64,000 nucleotides of DNA from CAZIKF01 sp964539825 (lineage in GTDB: Bacteria; Muiribacteriota; UBA6191): the NCBI GenBank assembly GCA_964539825.1, contig CAZIKF010000015.1:48963-112962 (forward strand), written 5' to 3'. Below, in pieces: positions 50,271-59,060 of this stretch (within the stretch, counting starts at the first letter, position 1; each line of letters begins with the position of its first letter). Made by a program: the position numbers and the translations under genes. Below the pieces are notes generated by a model. It was not told where the DNA came from. It saw nothing but the letters and a program-made list of their open reading frames with translations, and ran no database searches.

Positions 50271-52798
50271 TCGTCGGCTGCCCTAACTGCAATCGCAAAT
50301 ACCAGCTTGGACAAGAGTACTCGGGTAAGTTCATAAAGTGCCTGTGTAAAAATGTTCTAAAAGTTCCTGAAATCAGCGCGACTCCAATGCTGTTTACTCC
50401 TGGAGCCGCTGGTGGTGACTTCCAGGGAGAAGATGACTCCGTATGGTCGCAAATGCTACTGCCGACACCAACGGCTCTCTTTGATTTCGACCGCTATGGG
50501 GATACTAAAGAACAAGAAGAGGAACCGGTTGCCCAGAAAATGCCTTCCCTGGACGAAGAAATGCCATCTTTTGACGAGGATGGAGATCTCTCCGGCATGG
50601 AGGAAATCGAGTATGAACTCCCTGATTTAGGAGAAGAAGAAGAAGAGGAGGAGATGACCAATGAGCAGCAAGGGGCCCTGGAGGGCTTGGATGTTGCAGA
50701 GGCAAAACCTCTTGATCCCAGACTACCCAAAGCCCTGGGAGAACTAAAGGAATCGACTGAGCCTCGATTTATCGTGGATCTCCTATACTTTCTTCTTGAA
50801 GTAAAAGATCTCTCCATCGAAGAGGCTGTAGAGATCCAACTCCAAAACAAGAACCCGATTTCCCAATATTTCTCGAAGCGAATCCTAAAGGATCTGTCCA
50901 AAATGAAAGGAGCCAAGCCAGAGAAGGTTCCTGAATTTCCACGAACCGAACTCTTTTCTGATCTTTTTTTCGGCAATTCGAAAACCAAGATAGACCTGGT
51001 TGATAAAGCGCTTGAAAACAGATGGTTCGCAGCGATGCCCTATTTTGTAGTGCAATTAATGAGGGAGCGGGATGTAGATGTGATTTGCGAGTATCTTTCT
51101 CGATTGGGTTTACTGGCCACAGCCCTGGAAACACCCTTTTTTGGAAAGTTTATTCGGCATAATAATCGTCGGGTTCGTCTGGCCTGTATTGAGGGTTTGA
51201 GCGGCATAGGAGGGCCATCGGTTCTTCCCAGTCTGGTCTGCGGGCTTGGGGAAACAGATCCAGATACCGCGACGGCGGTCAAAGCGGCTCTGAAGGGCTC
51301 AGATAAAATTTCACTCGCCCGCGAGATCCGAAATTTCCTATCTTCCTCCGAGGTTCCCGATAAGACAGGCTACATAGCAGTACTAAAAGAACATGCCAAT
51401 CCTGAATCATTTCGGACATTGGTCTGGCTGCTCAAAGATCCCTCGGTTCGCTCCTACGCGCTCTCTGCCATTCGCGACCTGCCCATCGAGGACGATTTAA
51501 AGATTCCCCACCTTGAAGAGTTCCTGATGCTGACCAACGATGACACTACTTTCTGCCACGAAATCGTGGAATTCATGGAAGTACTGCAGCCAAGCTTTGA
51601 TGCTACCCGGCTGGTTCCCATCACGGTATTTGATGATTCCTACATTGGTCAGGTTCGGTTCAGTCCCTTATTCGCCAAGGATTTTGAGGATCCATCCGCA
51701 AAAAAGGACGAGGTCCTCAACGATGACAACCTCGATATTCGATCTTATGACCTTCAAGAAGAAGGGAAACAGATAGGCTCGCAGATTAAAACTCTTTCCC
51801 GCGGTCTAAAGTTCATCACCAAATCCTCCTATTTTCACATCCACATGGCACTCTACGCTCTTGTATTAATCCCTGGCATTGCCCTGGTGGTTTTTTCTTT
51901 TCTTAAAGGGATGGGTTCCGCCCCCCTTTCTTCACTACCTACACAGCTTGTTCCGCCACGGTTTATGGCAAACTTCGGGATGACCCTGTTTACAGATACC
52001 AATTATTCTCAGGCGTCCACTATAATCTATGCCATATTAAGCGTGGATGTGCTCATTGGCTGGTTCCTCGGCAGCTCTCTAGCAGTTGGACAGCTACGCT
52101 CCGGATCTCTTGCTCCCCGCTTACTTCCCTCTCTACCTCTTCTTTTATCACCGGTTTTGTTAGGCTATTCAGTAGCGGCTTTAAACCAGGCGTTTGGACT
52201 CAGCCTGGTTAAGACTACTTTGACCGTTATGTTTCTATTTCCCTGTACTTCCATTTTCTATCTAATCTATTTAAGAATGTTCAGCCTGCACCCCAAAGGC
52301 GGGATTAATTCAGCCCGACATCTGGGATCTGAAAGTACCGGAGCATACGCAACAACTTATGGCCCTATTTATCATGTGGGAACGGTAATTTCCGCCCTTT
52401 TATGTGTCCTCTATCTCCTGGGCTCTCTCTCCCTTTCCTATTTTCTCAAATCAGATAGCGCCCTGGGATATGTAATCCTGGAAAAAACCCGCTATTTTGA
52501 AGGTTGGCTCATGGTAGGTAGCTATGGAGCCTCGCTGGCGCTAATCATTATCATCTTCCTGTTTTTGATTGAGATGTTTGTCCCTCTTTCTTCTCTTTTT
52601 CCAGGTGGAACCCCTCTTCCGGCCCAGGGGCATCCCATTGCTCAGCGCTGGTCTCGCTGGCTCGGTTTCTTAGGATGGGTCTTTTATTCCCGAGCCTATA
52701 TGAAAAAGGTCGCCAAGAAAATCGTCGAAGAATCCTTTGAAATCAAGGAGCCGGGGGATGACGAGCCTGGGGCAGTTGAAGAAGAATCCAAAGAGTGA
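50267..52798 (+). CDS. zinc-ribbon / HEAT-like / polytopic membrane protein
   Basis: This 843-residue protein has an N-terminal zinc ribbon (GCPNCNRKYQL, KFIKCLCKNVLKV) of the MJ0042-like kind. A poly-acidic linker follows (about 70-145). A helical HEAT-like region of about 300 residues (RHNNRRVRLACIEGLSGIGG, LKDPSVRSYALSAIRDLP) leads to six or seven membrane helices between about 520 and 790 (HMALYALVLIPGIALVVFSF, PRLLPSLPLLLSPVLLGYSV, GASLALIIIIFLFLIEMFV). It overlaps the permease gene by four bases and so belongs to the same system. The combination is unfamiliar; a regulatory or scaffolding membrane subunit is a guess. Confidence 0.8.
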   Translation: MIVGCPNCNRKYQLGQEYSGKFIKCLCKNVLKVPEISATPMLFTPGAAGGDFQGEDDSVWSQMLLPTPTALFDFDRYGDTKEQEEEPVAQKMPSLDEEMPSFDEDGDLSGMEEIEYELPDLGEEEEEEEMTNEQQGALEGLDVAEAKPLDPRLPKALGELKESTEPRFIVDLLYFLLEVKDLSIEEAVEIQLQNKNPISQYFSKRILKDLSKMKGAKPEKVPEFPRTELFSDLFFGNSKTKIDLVDKALENRWFAAMPYFVVQLMRERDVDVICEYLSRLGLLATALETPFFGKFIRHNNRRVRLACIEGLSGIGGPSVLPSLVCGLGETDPDTATAVKAALKGSDKISLAREIRNFLSSSEVPDKTGYIAVLKEHANPESFRTLVWLLKDPSVRSYALSAIRDLPIEDDLKIPHLEEFLMLTNDDTTFCHEIVEFMEVLQPSFDATRLVPITVFDDSYIGQVRFSPLFAKDFEDPSAKKDEVLNDDNLDIRSYDLQEEGKQIGSQIKTLSRGLKFITKSSYFHIHMALYALVLIPGIALVVFSFLKGMGSAPLSSLPTQLVPPRFMANFGMTLFTDTNYSQASTIIYAILSVDVLIGWFLGSSLAVGQLRSGSLAPRLLPSLPLLLSPVLLGYSVAALNQAFGLSLVKTTLTVMFLFPCTSIFYLIYLRMFSLHPKGGINSARHLGSESTGAYATTYGPIYHVGTVISALLCVLYLLGSLSLSYFLKSDSALGYVILEKTRYFEGWLMVGSYGASLALIIIIFLFLIEMFVPLSSLFPGGTPLPAQGHPIAQRWSRWLGFLGWVFYSRAYMKKVAKKIVEESFEIKEPGDDEPGAVEEESKE

Positions 52799-53007
52799 TC
52801 TTTATACCGAAAAGCAAACGGTATGCCCGTTTGCAGGTTCATGACCAAAATAAGCTCATCGCAGATGAGCAAGGGAATCTACATGTAGATTCCCTGGTTT
52901 GCCGGGAATCCGGGCAAACCAAATGCGTTTGGGCATATAATCTCCTCGCATATTCCCTGGAGCCTCCGGCTCGGCTCAGGTATCATAAAATCGACCCAAA
53001 TCAGTAA
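52795..53007 (+). CDS. small hypothetical protein
   Basis: This 70-residue protein starts at GTG 52795, overlapping the upstream stop (GTGA). It has two cysteines (VCRESGQTKCVW), no signal sequence and no recognised motif. Its place between two coupled genes supports its reality. Confidence 0.6.
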   Translation: MIFIPKSKRYARLQVHDQNKLIADEQGNLHVDSLVCRESGQTKCVWAYNLLAYSLEPPARLRYHKIDPNQ

Positions 53008-53021
53008 TTAAGGAACTGACC

Positions 53022-53642
53022 ATGACCGGCTCCTCAGATGAGCAAAGAGAGCAGACGCTTCAGGAATCCATTGAGTTAATCACAGCCTTTCATGGGAAGT
53101 ACGCGCCGGGGGCTGTCATTGGAGCCTACATGGTGGATTTGGCTCAGGAACATCTCCAACCCCTTCAGGGAAAGTTAAATGCTGTGGCTGAATCTACCGT
53201 CTGTCTGGCAGACTCTATTCAGGTCATGACTGGCTGTACCATTGGAAACAAGTACCTGTGGCTAATGAACTATGGAAGATATGCTCTTTGTCTCTATGAT
53301 CGTACCACCAAGGAAGGGATCAGGGTCTTTGTGAATTACAATAAAATCGACGCTGAACGAACTCCGATCTTAAAGAAGTTTTTCGATGGGACTAGAAACT
53401 ACGAAAACACACCAAGACCTCAGCAGCAAAAAATTGTTATCGATGAATTCCTGAGTGTGAAGAGGGAAATCCTGGGCTTTGAGCGAGTCTATGTAAGGCT
53501 GCCCGAAAAAGGTCCGCTTCCCGAGCCGGCTCGATGTTTAGAATGTGATGAGTATTTCAAGACCTTTGAGAAGGAAACCGTGTGTCGATGCTGCGCCAGG
53601 GACCAACTCTACTCAAGGGAACCCGGGTCTGAGATACTGTGA
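53022..53642 (+). CDS. FmdE-family protein with altered metal motif
   Basis: This 206-residue protein matches the FmdE (formylmethanofuran dehydrogenase subunit E) family. It has FHGKYAPGAVIGAYMVDLA near residue 24, CLADSIQVMTGCTIGN, then GIRVFV and a C-terminal zinc knuckle (ARCLECDEYF, ETVCRCCARDQL). The usual HGHxCPG motif is HGKYAPG here, so one His and the Cys ligand are lost, while the second Cys and the knuckle are kept. No methanogenesis or molybdopterin-dehydrogenase genes are near. FmdE-like proteins elsewhere are linked to metal or cofactor handling; here it shares an operon with a degenerate ABC system. Confidence 0.8.
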   Translation: MTGSSDEQREQTLQESIELITAFHGKYAPGAVIGAYMVDLAQEHLQPLQGKLNAVAESTVCLADSIQVMTGCTIGNKYLWLMNYGRYALCLYDRTTKEGIRVFVNYNKIDAERTPILKKFFDGTRNYENTPRPQQQKIVIDEFLSVKREILGFERVYVRLPEKGPLPEPARCLECDEYFKTFEKETVCRCCARDQLYSREPGSEIL

Positions 53643-55201
53643 GCCCTGGCGTTCTCTCAAGAATTTTCGCACTGTGCCTTCTTTACAGCACGCCTTGCTT
53701 CAGTTCTGACACACCTCCCCAGGACCCTTACCGATTTACAGAGCGATCTTTCCAGGAAGCGATTGATCAAAAGAAACTCATCTACCTTTTCGTGGGGTCC
53801 GACGTCTGCCTGGAGTCCCGCCATTTCCTGCGCCAGATTGTGCAGGATAAATCCTACTTTGATCTGGTTTCAAAACGGTTCTTATTCAGGATTCTTGATT
53901 ATGACTTAAATCCGTCGCTCACCCTGCGCTATGCGCTCCCAACCATACCCGGTTTCCTCATCCTAGACTCTAAGGCCAATATTTACCTGGGCGGTACAAG
54001 ACCAGAAAAGGAGAAGGTGTTTGAACTCATTAAATCCATCGCGGACCAATTCGAAACCAATCCGGCAGCTCTTAAGGATGAATTAGATAATTTCCGTGCC
54101 GAAAATTCTCCCCTTTTACCCCCACAGTCTATTGAGACTATCCTCGATTCAACCATGAATCTGCCTAACCATCTATCGCTGGACCTGGGGCGCTACATTC
54201 TTTCGCTTCCGGCCAGCCACACCGATTTTCACCGGTATTCCGAACAGCTCAAAGAGTGGGTTAAGAGTGAAAATTTTGATTTTGTTGAGGGAAGTTATTT
54301 TATGCCTCGGGGCTACTGTACTTATCATGCTGAGGGCAAGTACTCCTTCTTCAATTTTAAGCTTCAGGAAATGCTCATTGATTTTTATGCCAGAACCGGA
54401 GATCCAGCCTTCAAGTACGCCTTTCTAAAAAGCCTGAAATATCTTAAAAGAGATCTATTTTTGTCACCGAAAACCTCCTATTCCATTGGCTATGGATCTA
54501 AGAAGTACTTTAAGCTTGCCCTGAGAGAAAGACTTCTTTACTACCCCCCTTCTCCAAGACGAAGTGATCTTGCCCTCTCCCAGGTTCTATATCTTAAAAT
54601 TTTATACAAACTCCACCACCTTCTCAGGGCCTCTAAACTTCTTCCCAGGGAACTGGAATTTCTCAAAGACCACCTGCAGCGAAAACTGGAACTTTTTTCA
54701 CAGGTGGTGGATCGCTATAAGCGTGAAGATGGGCTCCTATATTTCACATCCCAAAAGCGTTTTGCCAATTTTGAAACCCAGGTTGAGTTTTTTGCCTTAT
54801 TGCAGCTCATGGAACGATTTGAAGAGGTAGACTCCGATTCCTTTTTTCAAAAAATGGAATCTCTGGTTCAGAGTTTTCATGATCATTTTTATGACGAAAA
54901 ACAAAAGATGTATTGCGATGTTCCCCTGAAGGCGCTCAAGGTGAGTCCACACATCTATCAATACCCCCTCTATTTCATCCGGGAACACTCCCGTCTTTTT
55001 CTCTTCCTCGATTTCTTGAAAGAGAGGACAAAGAAGCCAAAATATGAGCAGCTTCTCTCCGAGACATACACAGCCAGCCTCAGGCACAATTCAAAGAATC
55101 CGCACCGTTTCTACTGGCTGGCCTGGTATCGCAATATCATCAGAAACCGCCTATTGCGTCAAAAGAAAGCCCCCGTTCATGAGAACAAGGAAAACGGATG
55201 A
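53639..55201 (+). CDS. secreted thioredoxin-like / YyaL-like protein
   Basis: This 520-residue protein starts at GTG 53639 overlapping the upstream stop. A signal sequence is present (LSRIFALCLLYSTPCFSS). The N-terminal domain follows the DUF255/YyaL pattern (SFQEAIDQKKLIYLFVGSD, LPTIPGFLILDSKANIYLG), but the CxxC site is replaced by DVCLESRHF, leaving one Cys. The rest (about 150-510) is helical and fits the alpha/alpha barrel of YyaL-type proteins (YCTYHAEGKYSFFNFKLQEM, HRFYWLAWYRNII). It is probably a periplasmic non-redox or single-Cys relative. Function unknown. Confidence 0.72.
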   Translation: MSPGVLSRIFALCLLYSTPCFSSDTPPQDPYRFTERSFQEAIDQKKLIYLFVGSDVCLESRHFLRQIVQDKSYFDLVSKRFLFRILDYDLNPSLTLRYALPTIPGFLILDSKANIYLGGTRPEKEKVFELIKSIADQFETNPAALKDELDNFRAENSPLLPPQSIETILDSTMNLPNHLSLDLGRYILSLPASHTDFHRYSEQLKEWVKSENFDFVEGSYFMPRGYCTYHAEGKYSFFNFKLQEMLIDFYARTGDPAFKYAFLKSLKYLKRDLFLSPKTSYSIGYGSKKYFKLALRERLLYYPPSPRRSDLALSQVLYLKILYKLHHLLRASKLLPRELEFLKDHLQRKLELFSQVVDRYKREDGLLYFTSQKRFANFETQVEFFALLQLMERFEEVDSDSFFQKMESLVQSFHDHFYDEKQKMYCDVPLKALKVSPHIYQYPLYFIREHSRLFLFLDFLKERTKKPKYEQLLSETYTASLRHNSKNPHRFYWLAWYRNIIRNRLLRQKKAPVHENKENG

Positions 55202-55656
55202 AAGATGATTTCTCTCTAAGAGTCTTTTGCTTACTGATCGCATGCACTTCCCTTTGCTGGCATTTTGGCTGTTCAAAACAAGAAGAAACCCCCAGGGAGA
55301 GATTCGAAATTTTCGTACAAGCGCTCAAAACTGGAAACCAGTCTAAAGTTCAGGAGTCAGTGGAGGCAGAATCTTTTAAACTACTGATTAGCAATGTTGC
55401 GCAGCAGGGGAATGATTCTTCCCAATGGATCCGCCATCTTGGCACCCAAACCCGTGAAGGGAATCCGCGCTTCAAGAATCTACAGTGGCTTGTGAGAAAC
55501 CAGGTTGCCAGGATCTATTACCTGACCTCCAATGGAGGTGGAGATTCCCTGGTTCTGGTGAAATCTGCCGGGCAGTGGCGCGTTCGTCTCAATCCCGAAG
55601 CTGAACCTATCGGCGGGGAATTAGGCGAATACCAGATTCCCAAATCACGACAGTGA
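55198..55656 (+). CDS. small lipoprotein, NTF2/DUF4878-like
   Basis: This 152-residue protein has a lipoprotein signal with the modified Cys near residue 25 (LCWHFGCSKQEE). The mature part fits a small NTF2-like fold (PRERFEIFVQALKTGNQSKV, DSLVLVKSAGQWRVRL). The ATG overlaps the upstream stop (ATGA). Last gene of the nine-gene operon. Confidence 0.72.
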   Translation: MKDDFSLRVFCLLIACTSLCWHFGCSKQEETPRERFEIFVQALKTGNQSKVQESVEAESFKLLISNVAQQGNDSSQWIRHLGTQTREGNPRFKNLQWLVRNQVARIYYLTSNGGGDSLVLVKSAGQWRVRLNPEAEPIGGELGEYQIPKSRQ

Positions 55657-55743
55657 CTGACCCATAGATAGTATTTTGCCCGGGAAAATTCAACCTGAAC
55701 CTTGACCGCGCGATCCAGTCTAATTGATGATAGTAGAATCTCA

Positions 55744-55763
55744 GGGCTCCTGTTAGGAGGCCC
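55744..55763 (+). other. hairpin in the tldD leader
   Basis: GGGCTCCT-GTT-AGGAGGCCC forms a near-perfect stem with one bulge, 58 bases before the tldD ATG. There is no T-run. It could be a weak end signal for the upstream operon or a leader structure. Confidence 0.3.
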
Positions 55764-55820
55764 AGGTGGAAATCATAGAGACCAGTGGGCCCCTGAATTC
55801 CTATCCTCTAGGAGAATTTT

Positions 55821-57197
55821 ATGAAAATATTGCAGCAAGCTCAGGATTTAATCTCTTCTCACAGCGGCCAGGTGGATTATCTTGAGTTTCGATTTGAGAA
55901 TCGTACCGGGCTAAACATTTCTGTTTATGAGAAGGGAATTCAAGGAATTTCCAGTTCCGACCGAGTTGGCGGCTGTGTACGAGCTTGCTACAGAGGCGGC
56001 TGGGGTTTTGCCTCCTTTTCTGATCTCTCAAGAATGAAGGATCTCACTCTCGAGGCTATTGAAGCCGCCCGGCTAATCGGTCACGATAAGACCTTTCTTG
56101 CAGAAGTAAAACCAATTGTAGATCAAGTTGGATTGGATCTTAAGGAGGACCCGAGGAAAATCTCCATTGATCACAAACTCGAGATTCTCCAAAACTATAG
56201 AAATCTCATGCTCAGCCGCAAACCTGAGGTGGTGCAGGCTATTGGGCTTAGCTATAAGGAAGAGTTTATTACCAAACACTTTCTCAATAGTGAAGGATCA
56301 CTCATTTCACAAGAGCTCTTGGAAATGGGTTTGTCTTATGATGCCAGGGCTGTGGTCGACGGTGAACAAACTTTCATGTTTGACGTAAAGGGCAGCACCA
56401 ATGATTTTGGTTTTATCCGCGGTCTTGATTCCCAGGTTCAGGACATCTGCGATTATGTCGCTCTGTATGCCAGGGCTCCAAAGGTCCGCGGCGGAAATTA
56501 TACCGTTGTCCTCGATCCCGCCCTTGCGGGAGTCTTTGCCCATGAGTCCTTTGGTCATACCTCGGAGGCGGATCTATTTGCCGAGAAGCCAGGCGGATTA
56601 GACACCTTGAGAATTGGAAAACGATTTGGTACGGAGGAATTAAATATCTACGATACAGGCTTGATTCCAGGCCGATCTGGAGATTTTCTTTACGACGATG
56701 AGGGTGTACAGGCCTCACACACAGACCTGATTAAGGACGGAATTCTTGTGGGAAGAATGCATAACAGGGAAACGGCGGCCAGACTTGGTGAAGCGCCCAC
56801 CGGCAACGCTCGAGCACTCAATTACCACTTTCCCCCCATAGTGAGGATGAGAAATACCTGTATTGGGGCGGGAAATCATGTAGTGGAAGATCTTTTCGAG
56901 GGTATTGAGGAAGGTGTTTATGCTCTTGGCTGCTATGGAGGAAGCGGTGGTGAACAATTCTCCTTTTCCGCCCTGCGCGGATATATGATTCGCAAAGGCA
57001 AAATTTGCGAACCTGTGAAGGATCTTTCCTTGATGGGGAATCTCTTTGAAACCCTTGAGAAAATCGAAGGAATCGGACCCACGGACGATCTGGAAATGCT
57101 CAGCGGCATGTGTGGCAAACATGCCCAGTTCCCGCTTGCTGTCAGTATGCGTTCCCCCCATATCCGTATTCGTGATCTGACCATAGGCGGAGCGTGA
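55821..57197 (+). CDS. tldD: TldD-family metalloprotease subunit
   Basis: This 458-residue protein has the zinc site GVFAHESFGHTSEADLF (HExxxH). It keeps the family's Gly-rich blocks (NTCIGAGNHVVEDLFEGIEE, YGGSGGEQFSF) and the C-terminal GMCGKHAQFPLAVSMRSPHI. TldD carries the active site and TldE lines the chamber; the pair trims unfolded peptides and matures some RiPPs and antitoxins. GGAGAATTTT precedes the ATG. tldE overlaps its stop. Confidence 0.94.
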   Translation: MKILQQAQDLISSHSGQVDYLEFRFENRTGLNISVYEKGIQGISSSDRVGGCVRACYRGGWGFASFSDLSRMKDLTLEAIEAARLIGHDKTFLAEVKPIVDQVGLDLKEDPRKISIDHKLEILQNYRNLMLSRKPEVVQAIGLSYKEEFITKHFLNSEGSLISQELLEMGLSYDARAVVDGEQTFMFDVKGSTNDFGFIRGLDSQVQDICDYVALYARAPKVRGGNYTVVLDPALAGVFAHESFGHTSEADLFAEKPGGLDTLRIGKRFGTEELNIYDTGLIPGRSGDFLYDDEGVQASHTDLIKDGILVGRMHNRETAARLGEAPTGNARALNYHFPPIVRMRNTCIGAGNHVVEDLFEGIEEGVYALGCYGGSGGEQFSFSALRGYMIRKGKICEPVKDLSLMGNLFETLEKIEGIGPTDDLEMLSGMCGKHAQFPLAVSMRSPHIRIRDLTIGGA

Positions 57198-58438
57198 TGG
57201 AGTATCTAAGTACGCTGCTGGAATCTGAATCCATGCTTCTGGAATATCAGAAGGGAGCACTTAAAAACGTCAGTGTTAAGAACTCATCCAATCGTGTTTT
57301 ACGCTGCATTCAGGATGGGAAGGTCGCGGTGGTGGCTGGAGAAAAAGAATCATCCGTGGATCACTTGCTCAAGTTAGCTCTTGAGCTTGTGCCTTTTGGA
57401 GAGTCTGTAGACTACCAGTTCCCCACTGCTCAAATTTACAATTCCAAATCTCCACCCCCCATTCCCTTCGTGGAAAATCTGAAACGCAAAGATCTCGATG
57501 AGATCGCTACGCATTATCTTTCCATAGCGAAGAAAAGACTTCCCGGTCTAAATATTGACCTTAGCATTGAAAAGAGCAACTCTTCACTAGATTTACAAGG
57601 GTCCACTGGGTTGAAAGGTGGTTATGCCTCCTCTACTTTAAATATCAGTGTCCAGGTTATGGAGTTTAAGGAGTCTGAAATATTTGAGTGGAATCAAACT
57701 CTCCCCTCACCTCCCCACGCACAAAGAGACTTGGAGTGTTTTTTTGAAGATTTATATGAAGAAATTGAAGCGGCCAGAACTCCATCAACGTCCCTGGGAC
57801 AGGGCGAATACCCTTTTATTTTTACTCCCGAAATTCTACAGGGAGGACTCCTGCCCTCCTTTTTTCTAGCGCTTTCACCCACTCTATTGGAAAACAAGAC
57901 TTCGCCCCTTGTGAATCGACTGGGTGAAAAAATCTTCGCTGATGAAATCAGCTTTGAAGAGCAGGCTGCTGAGATCCCTTTTGATGGTGACGGATTGCCT
58001 ACAACGGCCAAAACTATCATCAACCAGGGGGTATTGGAGCTCTTTCCCATTCCCCTGGAATACTCCAAAAGACTGAAGTCCAATCCAACAGCAAATTCAT
58101 TTGGCGGTTTCCCCTTTTCTGATTTCCACTTCAAGAAGGGAAGTGGCGAGCTCAAGAAATGGATTCGTTCCATGAGCGAGGGGGTAATTCTTTGTACGTC
58201 CTATAATCTGACACAAGGTAATATTGCCAATGGAAACCTGAGCGGTATCATCTCCCTTGGCCTGCACATCAAAGATGGCAAAATTCAAGGTAGAGTCAAG
58301 GACCGAACCTGTACGCTAAATCTTTATGAAGCGTTAGGAAAAAATCTACACGATATCTCGAAGAGAACCCAGGTCCTTGGACACGGAAGAGTGATGAACT
58401 TACCGTGGGTCCTTTCCCATGGAATAGAGGTTTCTTAA
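57197..58438 (+). CDS. tldE: TldE/PmbA-family subunit
   Basis: A 413-residue partner of TldD with no HExxxH site. Features include NRVLRCIQDGKVAVVAGEKE, SFEEQAAEIPFDGDGLPTTAKTI (split by the usual DGxGxP) and a C-terminal ILCTSYNLTQGNIANGNLSG. The ATG at 57197 shares the A of the tldD stop (TGATG), giving tight coupling; GTG 57194 is an alternative. No RiPP precursor is adjacent. Confidence 0.9.
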   Translation: MEYLSTLLESESMLLEYQKGALKNVSVKNSSNRVLRCIQDGKVAVVAGEKESSVDHLLKLALELVPFGESVDYQFPTAQIYNSKSPPPIPFVENLKRKDLDEIATHYLSIAKKRLPGLNIDLSIEKSNSSLDLQGSTGLKGGYASSTLNISVQVMEFKESEIFEWNQTLPSPPHAQRDLECFFEDLYEEIEAARTPSTSLGQGEYPFIFTPEILQGGLLPSFFLALSPTLLENKTSPLVNRLGEKIFADEISFEEQAAEIPFDGDGLPTTAKTIINQGVLELFPIPLEYSKRLKSNPTANSFGGFPFSDFHFKKGSGELKKWIRSMSEGVILCTSYNLTQGNIANGNLSGIISLGLHIKDGKIQGRVKDRTCTLNLYEALGKNLHDISKRTQVLGHGRVMNLPWVLSHGIEVS

Positions 58439-58465
58439 GGAGCCGAGGTCGGGAAATTTCCTCCT

Positions 58466-58494
58466 TTTCCATATGTCGGGGAAGGCATTATGAT
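58466..58494 (+). promoter_or_regulatory. possible promoter of the YfiR/TonB-receptor cluster
   Basis: TTTCCA (58466-58471), 17-base spacer, TATGAT (58489-58494), 39 bases before the GTG at 58534. Confidence 0.3.
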
Positions 58495-58533
58495 AGGGTG
58501 TTAGATTAGTGTGAAATCATTTCTATTGGTCTT

Positions 58534-59043
58534 GTGAAATTTTCTCTTTGCGTACTTTTCTTTCTCTGGCTGCCTTGTAAAACCACGGCTTTGAGCAAGG
58601 GACCCTCTCTGGATGAATTGAAGGTGGCTTTCCTTTATCGGTTTTCTCAGTACGCCCATTTTGAAGGGAGTAGGGATTCAACTCTGAGATTCTGCTTTTT
58701 GAATACTCCCCGTTATTCAGAAATGGCACGCAAGAGTTATGGCCGCGAGAATGTAACGATCCTTGATTTGAAATCCCCCATTGAGGTCAGTACCTGTGAT
58801 GTTGTCTATGTGCGCCCCGCTCCTACCATTGATGTGGAAAACTACCTTCAAGTCGCAAGAAATCTTCCCATCCTTACCGTGGATGAAGAGGAATGGTTTC
58901 TGGAAAGTGGCGGAATCTTAAGATTCTTTCTCAATGAAAAAAAACAGCTTCGATTTGAAATCAACCTGGCCCAATCTAAAAAGGTTGGAATTCGGTTCAA
59001 AGCCCAATTTTTACGGCTGGCTAAAATTTGGAACCGTAACTAG
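58534..59043 (+). CDS. YfiR-family (DUF4154) periplasmic protein, copy 1
   Basis: This 169-residue protein has a signal sequence and then the family pattern: SLDELKVAFLYRFSQYAHFEG, LRFCFLN, CDVVYVRPAP, LPILTVDEEEWFLESGGILRF and LRFEINLAQSKKVGIRFKAQFLRLA. YfiR-type proteins restrain membrane diguanylate cyclases in other bacteria; no cyclase is present here and instead a TonB receptor follows after 17 bases. Start is GTG. A close paralogue lies at 61055. Confidence 0.85.
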   Translation: MKFSLCVLFFLWLPCKTTALSKGPSLDELKVAFLYRFSQYAHFEGSRDSTLRFCFLNTPRYSEMARKSYGRENVTILDLKSPIEVSTCDVVYVRPAPTIDVENYLQVARNLPILTVDEEEWFLESGGILRFFLNEKKQLRFEINLAQSKKVGIRFKAQFLRLAKIWNRN

Positions 59044-59060
59044 AACATGAGGATAGTGAA

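Noticed and set aside
53022..53642. Part of a methanofuran-dependent C1 pathway
   Set aside because: No other genes of that pathway are present and the metal motif is altered, so the family name should not be read as function.
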